Shown: positions 52,340 to 61,703, numbered from the stretch's first letter. The stretch is 64,000 nucleotides of DNA from Syntrophaceticus sp050949745 (GCA_050949745.1 JBMNGF010000017.1:124001-188000), one strand, 5' to 3'. The notes: generated by a model from the sequence alone, not told the origin. Translations and numbers: made by a program.

Positions 52340-52884
52340 TGTCCTTTCCCTCCCTCACAGACCTGCTGTTCTGAAGCAGTCAGATCCCTTATTATTTTGA
52401 GGGCTTTATCAGGGGTAAGGGGGCCGTAAGCCTGTTCATTGATCATCATTACAGGAGCTAAGCTGCAGCAGCCCAGGCAAGCCACACAATCCAGAGTAAA
52501 GAGCCTATCTGATGTTGTTTCATTAGGCTTAATATTAAGTTCCTCACAAATAGCAGTTTGGATCCGTTCAGAGCCGTTCACATGACAGGCAGTACCTTGA
52601 CACAGCAGGATGTGATATTTACCAACCGGCTGCAGCCGAAACTGTGTATAGAATGTTGCCACTCCATAGATCTTTGCCGGTTTAATCTTCATTGTTGATG
52701 CTATATAATCCATCACCTGCTGCGGAAGGTAACCGTAAATTGACTGTACTCCCTGCAGAATAGCAACCAAGCTGCCCTTCTTGCCCCTATATTGTGCTAG
52801 CAGTTCCTGCAGAGGCTGCCAGGTCTTGGCATCCTTCTTTAGGTCATTTTCTTGCTGTTTGTTGCACTGACAGGTACATGACAT
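52336..52884 (-). CDS. NuoE/HydC-like 2Fe-2S subunit
   Basis: A 182-residue thioredoxin-like ferredoxin. The cluster ligands are in CQGTACHVNG and DCVACLGCCSLAP. Start chosen at ATG 52884 (MSCTC) behind GGGGAGGG; the N-terminus is itself Cys-rich (SCTCQCNK). First of three overlapping or tightly spaced diaphorase genes and 78 nt after nadK. Confidence 0.92.
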   Translation of the reverse strand: MSCTCQCNKQQENDLKKDAKTWQPLQELLAQYRGKKGSLVAILQGVQSIYGYLPQQVMDYIASTMKIKPAKIYGVATFYTQFRLQPVGKYHILLCQGTACHVNGSERIQTAICEELNIKPNETTSDRLFTLDCVACLGCCSLAPVMMINEQAYGPLTPDKALKIIRDLTASEQQVCEGGKGQ

Positions 52885-52962
52885 GGAGAAAACCCTCCCC
52901 TCGCCTTGTTGTAATATAATGTAACAATCAATAAAAGCCACTTAAGTAACACTTCAGCTCTT

Positions 52963-53784
52963 CTAGTCCATTTCCGCCTGCTGTATCCAATGTGCCACCT
53001 TATCAGAGTTGCTGACCGGGTCAAACTGAATGATCTCAGCCACCACAGGAGACTGGGTGATCCTGATAATGTCCCCCTTCAGGATGGGAATTTCCTCTTC
53101 ACCATCAATATTCAGACAGGTCACATAATCAGATTCCAGTTCAAAATCCAGTTGTGACGATGATCTGATCACCAAAGGATGTGAAGAGGAGAATTGAGGA
53201 CAGATGGGGGTAATCACCAGTGCTGATATACCGGGATCAAGTATCGGACCTCCCGCAGACAGAGAGTAAGCTGTAGAACCGGTGGGTGTGGCACAGATAA
53301 CTCCATCCCCCTGGAATGTTGTATATAACAAACCGTCCACCCAGAGCTTGATCTTGATAGTGTGTAAAACACGCGTCTTGATGACAGCATCATTGAGAGC
53401 CAGTGCCTGATGTGGGCGTCCTAGAGCATCCCTAAGCAGTTGAACATTGATCATCATTCTTTTTGTTATCTCATATTCACCCTGCAACACCAGATTGAGG
53501 CAACAAATTAAATCCTCAGGTTCAATACTGCTGAGAAACCCCACCGTTCCAAGATTCACACCTATAATTGGGGTTTCATGAGAGGCAAAATATCGGGCTG
53601 TCTTTAAGAGAGTACCATCACCACCAAGGACAAAAACCATATCCAGAGGGGCAGAACTGTTAATTTTTAGTTGATGAGACTCCACACTGTTTACTGAAAT
53701 TCCTTTGGCCAGCAAGGCACTGCTTAACTCCTTGGCTAGCCTGTGAGCCCGCAGATCATTTTTATGAACAACCAGTACCCTCAT
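52963..53784 (-). CDS. nadK: NAD kinase
   Basis: A 273-residue NAD kinase that makes NADP. Motifs are GGDGTLL, NLGTVGFLS, LNDAVIK and ATPTGSTAYSLSAGGPI. The start at 53784 (MRVLVVHK) has GAGGGGAC 9-10 nt upstream. It precedes the NuoE/F/G-like genes on the same strand, placing NADP supply next to an NAD(P)-linked electron-transfer complex. Confidence 0.93.
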   Translation of the reverse strand: MRVLVVHKNDLRAHRLAKELSSALLAKGISVNSVESHQLKINSSAPLDMVFVLGGDGTLLKTARYFASHETPIIGVNLGTVGFLSSIEPEDLICCLNLVLQGEYEITKRMMINVQLLRDALGRPHQALALNDAVIKTRVLHTIKIKLWVDGLLYTTFQGDGVICATPTGSTAYSLSAGGPILDPGISALVITPICPQFSSSHPLVIRSSSQLDFELESDYVTCLNIDGEEEIPILKGDIIRITQSPVVAEIIQFDPVSNSDKVAHWIQQAEMD

Positions 53785-53826
53785 CGGATCAGTCCCCTCA
53801 ATGACAAATAATCTGAAAAATATAAG

Positions 53827-53872
53827 GTTTGGACAGAACCACATGAGTTATCCCATGTGGTCCTGTCCAAAC
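53827..53872 (-). terminator. Terminator of the molybdenum hydroxylase operon
   Basis: An 18-bp stem with one mismatch: GTTTGGACAG-a-ACCACAT (53827-53844) and ATGTGGT-c-CTGTCCAAAC (53855-53872). It lies 7 nt after the large-subunit stop codon and is followed by TTATATTTTTC on the minus strand. Confidence 0.75.
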
Positions 53873-53878
53873 TATTAG

Positions 53879-56203
53879 TTAAGATTTTTTACTGTTCCTC
53901 AATCCGAAGAAAACCCTTTCTTCAGTCAGTGGTATCTCTGTAAAACGCACACCGGTGGCATTAAAAACAGCATTGGCAATTGCCGGCGCAGTGGGCACAA
54001 GGCCTGTTTCTCCGACACCCTTTGCTCCAAAGGGGCCGCTGGGATCATTTGACTCAACTAAAATTGCTTCTATTTCAGGTATATCATCTGCGGTAGGCAA
54101 GAAATAGTTATGGAAACTGTAGTTCTGCTGTTTACCCTTATCATTATACCTAATCTCTTCACTGAGCGCATAGCCAACCCCCATCACAAGCCCGCCTTCG
54201 ATCTGTCCTTCACAGATCGCCGGATGAATCGCTTTACCTACATCATGAGCACCTACCAACTTGATCACTTTTACCTGACCAGTCTGGAGGTCTACTTCAA
54301 CTTCTGCAAAATGAGCTTCCCATGTAGGAGAGTTGGGTGGTACAATCCTTCCAACACCGATAAACTGCTTGTTGCGCAGGTGGGCATGATATGCGATCTC
54401 TTTCAGAGTGATTCTTTTTTCCTCAGCACCTTGGGCTACAAAAACTTCCGAGTCCTTCATATCCAATCTCTCGGCAGGAAGCTCTAATAAATCACCTGCA
54501 TATTCCAGCACTTGTTCCCTGGCATCCTTTGCTGCCGCAACTACCGCAGTACCGGCTGCATACAGGGTTCTACTGGCATGGCTGCCGATATCAAAGGGAG
54601 TGCTGGCAGTATCTCCAAAGGTCATATTAACCGAATCAAACCTTACCCCAAGTTCCTCAGCCGCAAGCTGTGGAAGTGAGGTAGTGGTTCCCGTTCCTAT
54701 ATCGGGTACTCCGGCAGCTAGCTGGACAGAACCATCCTGCTGTATCGTTATATAAGCATTGTCGTAATCCACACAGAAAGGCCAGGAATTACTCACATGT
54801 GAACCAATAGCTACACCAATACCTCGCACTTTGGTTGCTCCTGCTTTATTCAATTTGCCGCGCCGGTCCCAACCGATGCTCTTTGCGCCCTTTTCGATAC
54901 ACTCGGCCATACCGGTGGCACCACAGGGATAGGGCAAGCACCAGGGGTCCCCGACATTCATTATGTTTTTCAAGCGCAGTTCCAGGGGGTCCATCTTCAG
55001 CTTATTAGCAATCATGTCGACAACGGATTCCAGTGGGAATATACCCTGGGGGTTACCAAAGCCGCGCATAGCCCCGGCGGGAGTGGTGTTGGTATAGACA
55101 CCGTGCCCAAAATATTTTTGATGGGGAATGCGGTATACTGACAGGGTCATTGCACCCAACACACCAGCCGCTTCAGCGGTAAAGCTACAGTACGCCCCGC
55201 CATTCAAAACACTTTTCACTTCCAATGCATGGAAGGTTCCATCCTTTTTGACCCCAAGTTTAGCCCAGACATAGCCTCCATGGCGGGTATCAGAGGCAAT
55301 AAAGTCTTCCTCCCTGGTATAAACAATCTTCACGGGGCGCTTGGCCTGCATAGCTAGGGCAACCGCAATAGGTTCCGCTTTGGCGCTGCAGCCAATGCGC
55401 ACTCCAAACCCACCACCAACATAGGGCGGATTGAGCACCCGAATCTTACTGTGAGGTACATCAAAGGCTTTAGATAAAATCATTCGCGTCGGATGTGGTG
55501 TCTGAGTGGTGGACCAAACAGTAATATTTCCTTCACGGTTCACCTGGGCTACCGCAGCATGGGTTTCCATTTGGGCCTGTTTTTGAACAGGCAGTTTGAA
55601 CTTCTCTTCAATCACTAAATCACTTTCTGCAAAACCCTGTTCTAAATCACCCATGTCTATTTTGACAATATCCCCGGGAATGTTCTTACCTTCTTTACAA
55701 CCATCATGAATATGTGGGGCTTCCTCTTTCATCCCCTCCAGGGGATCGTAAACCGCAGGCAGTTCCTCGTATTCCACTTCGATCAACTTCAATGCCTGCT
55801 GAGCAATTTCCTCACTGACCGCTGCTACCGCTGCCACTTCATCCCCTACATAGCGAACAACATCATCGAATATATACTGGTCCAATACCGGTTCCAAATG
55901 TGGAACAGTAAAGGTCATGGTAGCGGAAGTATTGAATTTTATCCTGGGGGTGTTCCCATAATACGCAACGGCTTTTACACCAGGAAACTGCTCCGCTTTT
56001 GAGATGTCAATTTTCTTGATTTTCGCATGGGGGTAGGGGCTGCGCAGTACCTTGGCGTAGAGCATTCCTGGCAGCTTTACATCAGTACTAAATACAGCCT
56101 CACCAGTAACTTTTTCAAAGGCATCCCTTCTCCTTACACTCTTACCAATGATATTATAATCACCGGTTCTGACAACCTTTTCATCTATCTTATCGGCACT
56201 CAT
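53879..56203 (-). CDS. Molybdenum hydroxylase large subunit (xanthine dehydrogenase family)
   Basis: A 774-residue molybdopterin subunit. IIGKSVRRRDAFEKVTGEAVF opens, GGGFGVRIG and AMRGFGNPQG line the cofactor, and FGAKGVGETG carries the base glutamate. Family members hydroxylate purines, nicotinate, aldehydes or CO. The selenium accessory genes nearby suggest a labile-selenium purine or nicotinate type; the substrate is open. Start ATG 56203 behind GGGAGGGG; an upstream in-frame ATG at 56275 lies within the coxS-like stop region. Confidence 0.92.
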   Translation of the reverse strand: MSADKIDEKVVRTGDYNIIGKSVRRRDAFEKVTGEAVFSTDVKLPGMLYAKVLRSPYPHAKIKKIDISKAEQFPGVKAVAYYGNTPRIKFNTSATMTFTVPHLEPVLDQYIFDDVVRYVGDEVAAVAAVSEEIAQQALKLIEVEYEELPAVYDPLEGMKEEAPHIHDGCKEGKNIPGDIVKIDMGDLEQGFAESDLVIEEKFKLPVQKQAQMETHAAVAQVNREGNITVWSTTQTPHPTRMILSKAFDVPHSKIRVLNPPYVGGGFGVRIGCSAKAEPIAVALAMQAKRPVKIVYTREEDFIASDTRHGGYVWAKLGVKKDGTFHALEVKSVLNGGAYCSFTAEAAGVLGAMTLSVYRIPHQKYFGHGVYTNTTPAGAMRGFGNPQGIFPLESVVDMIANKLKMDPLELRLKNIMNVGDPWCLPYPCGATGMAECIEKGAKSIGWDRRGKLNKAGATKVRGIGVAIGSHVSNSWPFCVDYDNAYITIQQDGSVQLAAGVPDIGTGTTTSLPQLAAEELGVRFDSVNMTFGDTASTPFDIGSHASRTLYAAGTAVVAAAKDAREQVLEYAGDLLELPAERLDMKDSEVFVAQGAEEKRITLKEIAYHAHLRNKQFIGVGRIVPPNSPTWEAHFAEVEVDLQTGQVKVIKLVGAHDVGKAIHPAICEGQIEGGLVMGVGYALSEEIRYNDKGKQQNYSFHNYFLPTADDIPEIEAILVESNDPSGPFGAKGVGETGLVPTAPAIANAVFNATGVRFTEIPLTEERVFFGLRNSKKS

Positions 56204-56216
56204 CTCTTCCCCTCCC

Positions 56217-56693
56217 TTACCCTCTTTCTTGTAGCTTCTTTGCAGCCGCCTCAACAGCTTTTTCGATCTTGACATATCCTGTACAGCGACAGATGTTACC
56301 TGCTATGGCTTCCCTGATTTCAGCTTTGTTTGGTTTTGGGTTCTCATCCAATAGTGCCTTTGACGACATGATCATCCCCGGAATGCAAAAACCGCATTGA
56401 ACAGAACCTAGGTCCATGAAGGCCTCCTGGACAGGATGGGCATTTTCCTTACCTACACCTTCAATAGTTTCCACATCAGCACCCATAGCTTTCATTGCAG
56501 GAACCAAACAAGAGGCAACTGCCTTACCGTTCATGATCACTGTACAGGCACCACATTCTCCCTTTCCGCAGCCCTTCTTGGTGCCTGTCAGTTCAAGCTT
56601 ATCTCTAATCACATCAACAAGCATATCTGAGGGAGATACCGGTACTTCCATAGGTTCACCGTTAAGAGTAAACTTCAGCATCTTCAAACTCAT
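56217..56693 (-). CDS. Molybdenum hydroxylase 2Fe-2S subunit
   Basis: A 158-residue two-cluster ferredoxin: plant-type 2Fe-2S (GCGKGECGACTV) and the C-terminal 2Fe-2S helical domain (CGFCIPGMI and CRCTGY). Transfers electrons between molybdenum and FAD subunits. GGAGGAGG precedes the ATG; it is 14 nt from the large subunit. Confidence 0.95.
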   Translation of the reverse strand: MSLKMLKFTLNGEPMEVPVSPSDMLVDVIRDKLELTGTKKGCGKGECGACTVIMNGKAVASCLVPAMKAMGADVETIEGVGKENAHPVQEAFMDLGSVQCGFCIPGMIMSSKALLDENPKPNKAEIREAIAGNICRCTGYVKIEKAVEAAAKKLQERG

Positions 56694-56724
56694 GGTCAGC
56701 CTCCTCCTTGAATATCAGTTTTTT

Positions 56725-57588
56725 CTATTTCACTTGGGCCACTGCAGCAGCCAAAGCTCTTTTAATCAGCACTGGGAGAACACCCATGCGATATTCACGG
56801 GAACCTCTTACCAAACTGCTTCTTGGATTAGCATCTTCCAGAGCCAGCTGAGCAGCCTTTTCAATTACTTCATCGGTCACAGCTGCCCCTTTCAGCATCT
56901 CCTCAGCCTCGGCAGCCCGTATCGGTTTTGGGCCTACCGGAGCCATAACCAGGCGCACCCATTCAAATTGATTACCTTTTAGGGAAACCATTGCTGCCAC
57001 ATTGAGCATAGGAAGAGCCAGGGCTTTGCGCTGGCATAGCCGGACAAAAGCAGCACCTTGATTGCTCTGGGGAACATCAAATCTGATTCGGGTAACTAAT
57101 TGGGAAGTGCTGTCTACTATCGATTTACCTAAACCGGCATACATGTCTTCCACAGCTACATACTCAACCTCTGACAGCGAATTTAATTCCGCCTCCGCCC
57201 CCAGAGCCATTAACGCTACTGCAGCATCGGCAGCTGGTTGGGCGTTGACCACATTGCCCACCACAGTGGCGATATTTCTGATCTGCAGTGAACCAACGGA
57301 TCTGGCAGCCAGAGCCAGAGCGAGAGCATGTTCTTGAATCAACTGGGACCTGGCAACCTGGTCATGTGTTACTGCAGCTCCGATCCAGATGACACCATCT
57401 GTATATTCAATTTTCTTCAGTTCATCGATCCTGCTGATATCGATGAAAGCGTCAGCGTTAACCTTTTCTGCTTGATGATCCAATATAAGATCTGTGCCCC
57501 CGGCGATGATCCTGGCGCAACTGCTGTTGTCTTTCAACAACACCAGGGCATCTGCAACTGACTTGGGAATGTAATACTCTTGCAGCAT
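56725..57588 (-). CDS. Molybdenum hydroxylase FAD subunit
   Basis: A 287-residue CoxM/XdhB-type FAD-binding protein: AGGTDLILD and TVVGNVVNAQPAADA bind FAD, and the C-terminal domain follows. First gene of the FAD-2Fe2S-Mo operon. The ATG at 57588 has GGAGG 8 nt upstream (an in-frame GTG precedes it). The ATG overlaps the TGA of a possible 28-codon leader ORF. Confidence 0.93.
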   Translation of the reverse strand: MLQEYYIPKSVADALVLLKDNSSCARIIAGGTDLILDHQAEKVNADAFIDISRIDELKKIEYTDGVIWIGAAVTHDQVARSQLIQEHALALALAARSVGSLQIRNIATVVGNVVNAQPAADAAVALMALGAEAELNSLSEVEYVAVEDMYAGLGKSIVDSTSQLVTRIRFDVPQSNQGAAFVRLCQRKALALPMLNVAAMVSLKGNQFEWVRLVMAPVGPKPIRAAEAEEMLKGAAVTDEVIEKAAQLALEDANPRSSLVRGSREYRMGVLPVLIKRALAAAVAQVK

Positions 57589-57674
57589 CACTTCTGCCTC
57601 CTTTTTAACATATAATTAAGGTACAAGACTTGGGCAAATTTTGTCTTATATTTCACCTCCTGAAAAGCATTCAT
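57588..57674 (-). CDS. Possible leader ORF (28 aa) overlapping the FAD subunit start
   Basis: ATG 57674 lies behind GGAGGGGG and opens a 28-codon frame (MNAFQEVKYKTKFAQVLYLN then MLKRRQK) that ends TGA overlapping the ATG of the next gene (TGATG). The peptide is basic and unlike known families. It could couple or gate translation of the hydroxylase; chance is also possible. The ribosome site for the FAD subunit lies within it. Confidence 0.4.
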   Translation of the reverse strand: MNAFQEVKYKTKFAQVLYLNYMLKRRQK

Positions 57675-57704
57675 ACCCCCTCCAAATCCTTACATATATA
57701 ACTA

Positions 57705-57720
57705 CGCAAAAAAAATGCCA
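57705..57720 (-). promoter_or_regulatory. Candidate sigma-54 promoter of the hydroxylase operon
   Basis: TGGCATTTTTTTTGCG on the minus strand: GG and GC are 10 nt apart and both core dinucleotides are right, but some flanking positions deviate. It overlaps the terminator's 3' arm and T tract, so it may be partly fortuitous; the adjacent NtrC-type regulator and palindrome support it. Start near 57694. Confidence 0.5.
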
Positions 57721-57749
57721 ACCCTTTTAAACATATGAAGGGTTGGCAT
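57715..57749 (-). terminator. Terminator of the response regulator gene
   Basis: ATGCCAACCCTT (minus-strand 57749-57738) and AAGGGTTGGCAT (57726-57715), an 11-nt loop, then TTTTTTTT. Lies between the regulator stop and the hydroxylase operon. Confidence 0.85.
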
Positions 57750-57829
57750 TTTAGACAAAAAAACCACTATTATTAAGGATTATTGGCGTTTGCTTGTCAC
57801 ATTCTAGTATCGGTCCAGGCCTATTATAT

Positions 57830-57845
57830 AGCCAATATATTGGCT
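57830..57845. promoter_or_regulatory. Perfect palindrome, candidate enhancer for the NtrC-type regulator
   Basis: AGCCAATATATTGGCT, a perfect 16-bp palindrome, lies about 135-150 bp upstream of the predicted sigma-54 start at 57694. That is a normal enhancer distance. Another TTGGC half-site occurs near 57783. Confidence 0.5.
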
Positions 57846-57876
57846 GGCAGCCGAAAAAATGGCCGACACGATAATT

Positions 57877-59328
57877 TTATTTGCCTCTTTCGTTACATAT
57901 ATATCGCAGTGTTCTCCGACTGATATTGAGCTGTTTAGAAGCTTGACACCTATCATGCCCGGTTTTTTCCAGGGTATCTCTTATGATTTCTTGAGCTATA
58001 CAATTCACTTCCCGATCAAGAATTTTTTTCAGCTCATTCAAATCTATTTTACTGCGTCTTAAAATAACGGATAGAAGCTGCTGGAAATAATTGTGGACAA
58101 CGTCGTCCATCGAATAAGTATCATCAAGTTGCATTTCGAAATCGTCCCCCCGGACAATGCGCTCTGGAAGGCATGCAGAGCTAATGTTATCACTATTTCG
58201 CAGTGCCAGCGCTCTGGTTACCACATTATTAAGCTCCCGGACATTCCCAGGCCATTGATATTTCACAAGCAACTCCATTGCCTCTTCATTGAATTTAACA
58301 TCTTTCCTATCTGCTTTTTGAGACAGATTTTTGTTGATAAAATACTCAGTTAAGGGAGCTATATCCATATACCGTTCACGCAAAGGAGGAACTTCCAAGC
58401 TGATAACATCGAGGCGAAACAGAAGATCCTCTCGAAACTTTTTCTCTTTGACAGCTTTCCAGAGATTCTTATTGGTTGCTGCGATAATCCGAACATCAGT
58501 CCGAATAGGCCTCTCTCCACCTACTCTATAGAACTCCCCTTTTTCAAGTACACGCAGCAGCTTGACTTGAATTCCGGGTGTAGCCTCACCAATCTCATCG
58601 AGAAAAAGTGTTCCACCATCTGCCAATTCAAAAATACCGCGCCTTGTACCCTGGGCACCAGTAAAAGCGCCTTTTTCATGGCCAAAAAGCTCACTTTCCA
58701 GGAGAGTTTCAGTGAGTGCCCCACAGTTGATTCCTAAAAAAGGCTGCTTGGCTCTAAGACTGTTGGCGTGAATGAATCTTGCCACCAATTCCTTCCCAGT
58801 CCCGGTCTCTCCATTTATCAATACCGATATCCTCTTATCGGCCACCTTCCGGGCAAGTAAAAGCAGGTCTTTTAGGGGACTGTTGTTTGATAAAATAATG
58901 CCAAATTCGGAAGCAATCTTCTCCAACCAGCCGCTGATATATAGTTGCCTGTCGGTTTTTGACTTTATTATTCTATCCAGCAGACAATCCAATTCATCCA
59001 GTTCATCGAAAGGCTTTTCCAAATAATCAAAAGCACCCATTTTCATGGCTTCAACCGCTGATTTGATCGTACTGTAGCCTGTAATTATCACAACCTCACA
59101 GTCGGGATTGGCATCCTTAATTTCCTTAAGCAATGTAATGCCATCAGTATCAGGCAGTTTCAGATCAACCAGAGCAAGTTCATATTTCTTGCTCTGTATG
59201 AGCTTCCGGGCCTGTATTCCATTATAAGCCACAGCAACAGAATAGTTTCGTTCCTCTCTGAGGTAGTATTCGAAAAAAGAGCACACTTCCACTTCATCAT
59301 CGATCACAAGAACCTCTGGCTTATTCAT
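57877..59328 (-). CDS. NtrC-family sigma-54 response regulator
   Basis: A 483-residue activator: receiver domain with DDE (VIDDEVEV) and phospho-acceptor aspartate in LALVDLKLPD and TGYSTIKSA, AAA+ domain with Walker A GETGTGKE, intact GAFTGA loop and Walker B TLFLDEIGEA, and a C-terminal Fis HTH (ASKQLNISRRTLRYI). Start ATG 59328 behind GGAGGGGGGG. Encoded with the sensor kinase and reads into the hydroxylase operon region, so it probably controls that operon. Confidence 0.93.
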   Translation of the reverse strand: MNKPEVLVIDDEVEVCSFFEYYLREERNYSVAVAYNGIQARKLIQSKKYELALVDLKLPDTDGITLLKEIKDANPDCEVVIITGYSTIKSAVEAMKMGAFDYLEKPFDELDELDCLLDRIIKSKTDRQLYISGWLEKIASEFGIILSNNSPLKDLLLLARKVADKRISVLINGETGTGKELVARFIHANSLRAKQPFLGINCGALTETLLESELFGHEKGAFTGAQGTRRGIFELADGGTLFLDEIGEATPGIQVKLLRVLEKGEFYRVGGERPIRTDVRIIAATNKNLWKAVKEKKFREDLLFRLDVISLEVPPLRERYMDIAPLTEYFINKNLSQKADRKDVKFNEEAMELLVKYQWPGNVRELNNVVTRALALRNSDNISSACLPERIVRGDDFEMQLDDTYSMDDVVHNYFQQLLSVILRRSKIDLNELKKILDREVNCIAQEIIRDTLEKTGHDRCQASKQLNISRRTLRYICNERGK

Positions 59329-59375
59329 CAATTGCCCCCCCTCCAATAATAAATACTGCGCCCCAAACTTGTATA

Positions 59376-61095
59376 CTACATCTGTATATCAGACTTCATT
59401 GCAGCTGGAAGCAGTAATGTAAATGTACTGCCCTCACCCATCTCACTGGATACTTCAATTGTCCCCCCATGGGCTTGGGCAATGCCCAGACTTACCGATA
59501 GTCCCAATCCTGTTCCCCTGCTTTTCGCTTTGGTTGTAAAGAAAGGTGTAAAAATATGATCAACAATTTTTTCAGATATACCCTTCCCGTTGTCAGCAAC
59601 TTCGACAAAAACCATTTTTTCTCCACGATCAACAGATTTCATCCCTGTACTGATGGTAATCCTGTTGTTAGTAAATATATTGTTTTCAACATCATTAAAA
59701 GCATCACGTGCATTGATCAAAAAGTTGATCAGCACCTGTTCCAACTGCTGTTTATTTCCCTTAATAAGAGGCAGATCATCACTTAAATTTTTTATAATAT
59801 GAATATTATTTCTTTCGATTTGATAGGCAATAAGAGAAAGGCTGTTAGTAACCACCTCGTTGATAAAAATGCCTTCAAAGATATAGATATCTTGTCTGGC
59901 AAAGGTGAGGAGGTTCTGGATAATCCCCTTGCTTCTCAGACCGCATTTTTTTATATCCAACAACAGGTTATAATGCGTATCAGTCTTGGAGGTCCGCCGT
60001 AAAATCAAATTACAGTTGCCGATCACAGCAGTCAAAGGGCTGTTTAATTCATGGGCAACCCCGGCAGCCATTTCTCCAATAGCGATCAGTTTTTCCGATT
60101 GATACAGCTGAGACTCCATCCGTCTCCTGGCAGTAATATCGGTGATATATACAACCACACCATACAGCTTATTCTGTTCGTTATATATCGGATAGGCATT
60201 AATATGGAATATGTTTTTTGTTTGAGGATCTGTCATTTCGCGGACCGCCATCTGCCCACTTTCGAAGGCTTCCACAGCAGGGCAAAAGCTGCATTCGTCA
60301 CCACAGCACGCAAAAACATCATAGCACTTATAATGCACATCATTCTTCTTGAGCAAGGAATTCTGCTTATTACAACGCAGCACATTAAAAGAACGATCAA
60401 TGATAAAGATATCACCTGCAACCGCTTTAAAAGTTTCCTCCCATTCCCTATCACTTTCGGAGACCTGGCTGTATAAACGATGTATTATGGATGCAGACCG
60501 CTAGCTGATCCGCCAACTGCTGAGCAAAAACAGCATCGTTTTCCGAATAAACATAGGCTTTAGTACTGCCAAAGTTAACACTTCCGATAGCCATGTTGCT
60601 GACCACCATAGGAGCCATAATGGAAGTCCTGATACCGATCGAGCGCAGGTCATCATCCTCCTGGTATTTGTGAGACTCATTCCAGATGTCATGCCGTAAA
60701 ATGCAGCGCTTCTCCTTGATCGCCTTCCACGGTGCAGAATTGTGGTTAGTAATTACCCAACCAGTACCAAGTGTTTTCTGGTCTTTAGGCATACTTGATG
60801 TAATAACCAATGAATTGTCCTCAATCAAACAGAAACTTAACAGATCATATGGCAGCACACTGCGCAAAGGGACAGCAACACTGTCAATAATCTCTTGGAT
60901 TGACATTTCCACGTTGATTTTTTTGGCAATTTGATGGATGATGGCCAGACGCTTGTTCTGCCTGGTGAGTTCCTCTATGGCATGGTCTGTTCCGATATTG
61001 GCTGGTTTTTTAGTAAGTTTTGCATTGAAATCTACTGCGAGATTCGAATTGGAAACTCGATCATTGATACCCACATTTTCCCTCCTTTTTATCAA
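59376..61095 (-). pseudogene. GAF-PAS sensor histidine kinase, split by a frameshift
   Basis: Two frames make one gene. The 5' part (61095 to 60451) has a GAF domain ending ...QLADQLAVCIHNT; the 3' part continues in another frame as RLYSQVSESDREWEETF with the start of a PAS domain (GDIFIIDRSFNVLRCNK), a Cys-rich insert (CYDVFACCGDECSFCP), HisKA (AAGVAHELNSPL) and HATPase (NGKGIS, GTGLGLSV). A one-base change near 60478-60484 would restore continuity. Could be a true mutation, a sequencing error or programmed shift. It pairs with the NtrC-type regulator 47 nt downstream. Confidence 0.85.
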
Positions 61096-61663
61096 TTTTT
61101 ACGACATAATACAATAGATATCTTCATCTTCAGATCAAGATATCGTTCACTTCCGATAGCAGAGCCAGTAAAAATATAATTAATTAGGATTAGGGAATAT
61201 AAATAGGATTAGAGGGAATAGAGCATGGATGTTACGAGAAGTGGTTTTCTATGTGCAACTGCTGTATTTTGGCTAATCTGATTAACTATATCGTTGGTAT
61301 GGCGATATGCACTTCAGTAAATATATAAAACTGAAGCCCCCTTAAGCACAACAAGAATGTATGCCCTAAGTGCCTATTTCGACAATACTTCACATAATTC
61401 CTCTCTTATATCCTGAGTCGGTGCTATAATTTCGGATAGTCTGGTAAGATAAAACAAACTGGCAGAATAATAAAAAGCCATATCGAAAACCAGACAACGA
61501 TATGATGATGAGTTCAAGAAAAATGGGGTCTAGCTAATTTATGTAAACAGCAAAACAGTCAAAAAGCTAGCAGATAAACTTTTTAATAAAAATATGGGTT
61601 TATAGAAGCAGATCCAGAATAGCGGCAGCGTATTAAACTTAACTGGCCAAAAAGCACTTAGAA
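61096..61663. promoter_or_regulatory. Intergenic region with two CGATAT palindromes and a possible 35-aa ORF
   Basis: ATATCG-N9-CGATAT (61288-61308) and CATATCG-N12-CGATATG (61479-61504) are perfect inverted repeats. A minus-strand frame from ATG 61481 to TAG 61374 encodes 35 residues (MAFYYSASLFYLTRLSE then IIAPTQDIREELCEVLSK) that read like a protein C-terminus but lack a ribosome site. This could be a remnant or small protein. The region must also hold the kinase promoter. Confidence 0.35.
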
Positions 61664-61703
61664 AAATACAAACAGCGGAGGTTGTTTAAGATCCTCCGCT
61701 GTT
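61664..61703 (-). terminator. Terminator of the second hydroxylase
   Basis: AACAGCGGAGG (61671-61681) and CCTCCGCTGTT (61693-61703), followed by TTGTATTTTTC on the minus strand, 28 nt after the small-subunit stop. Confidence 0.85.
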
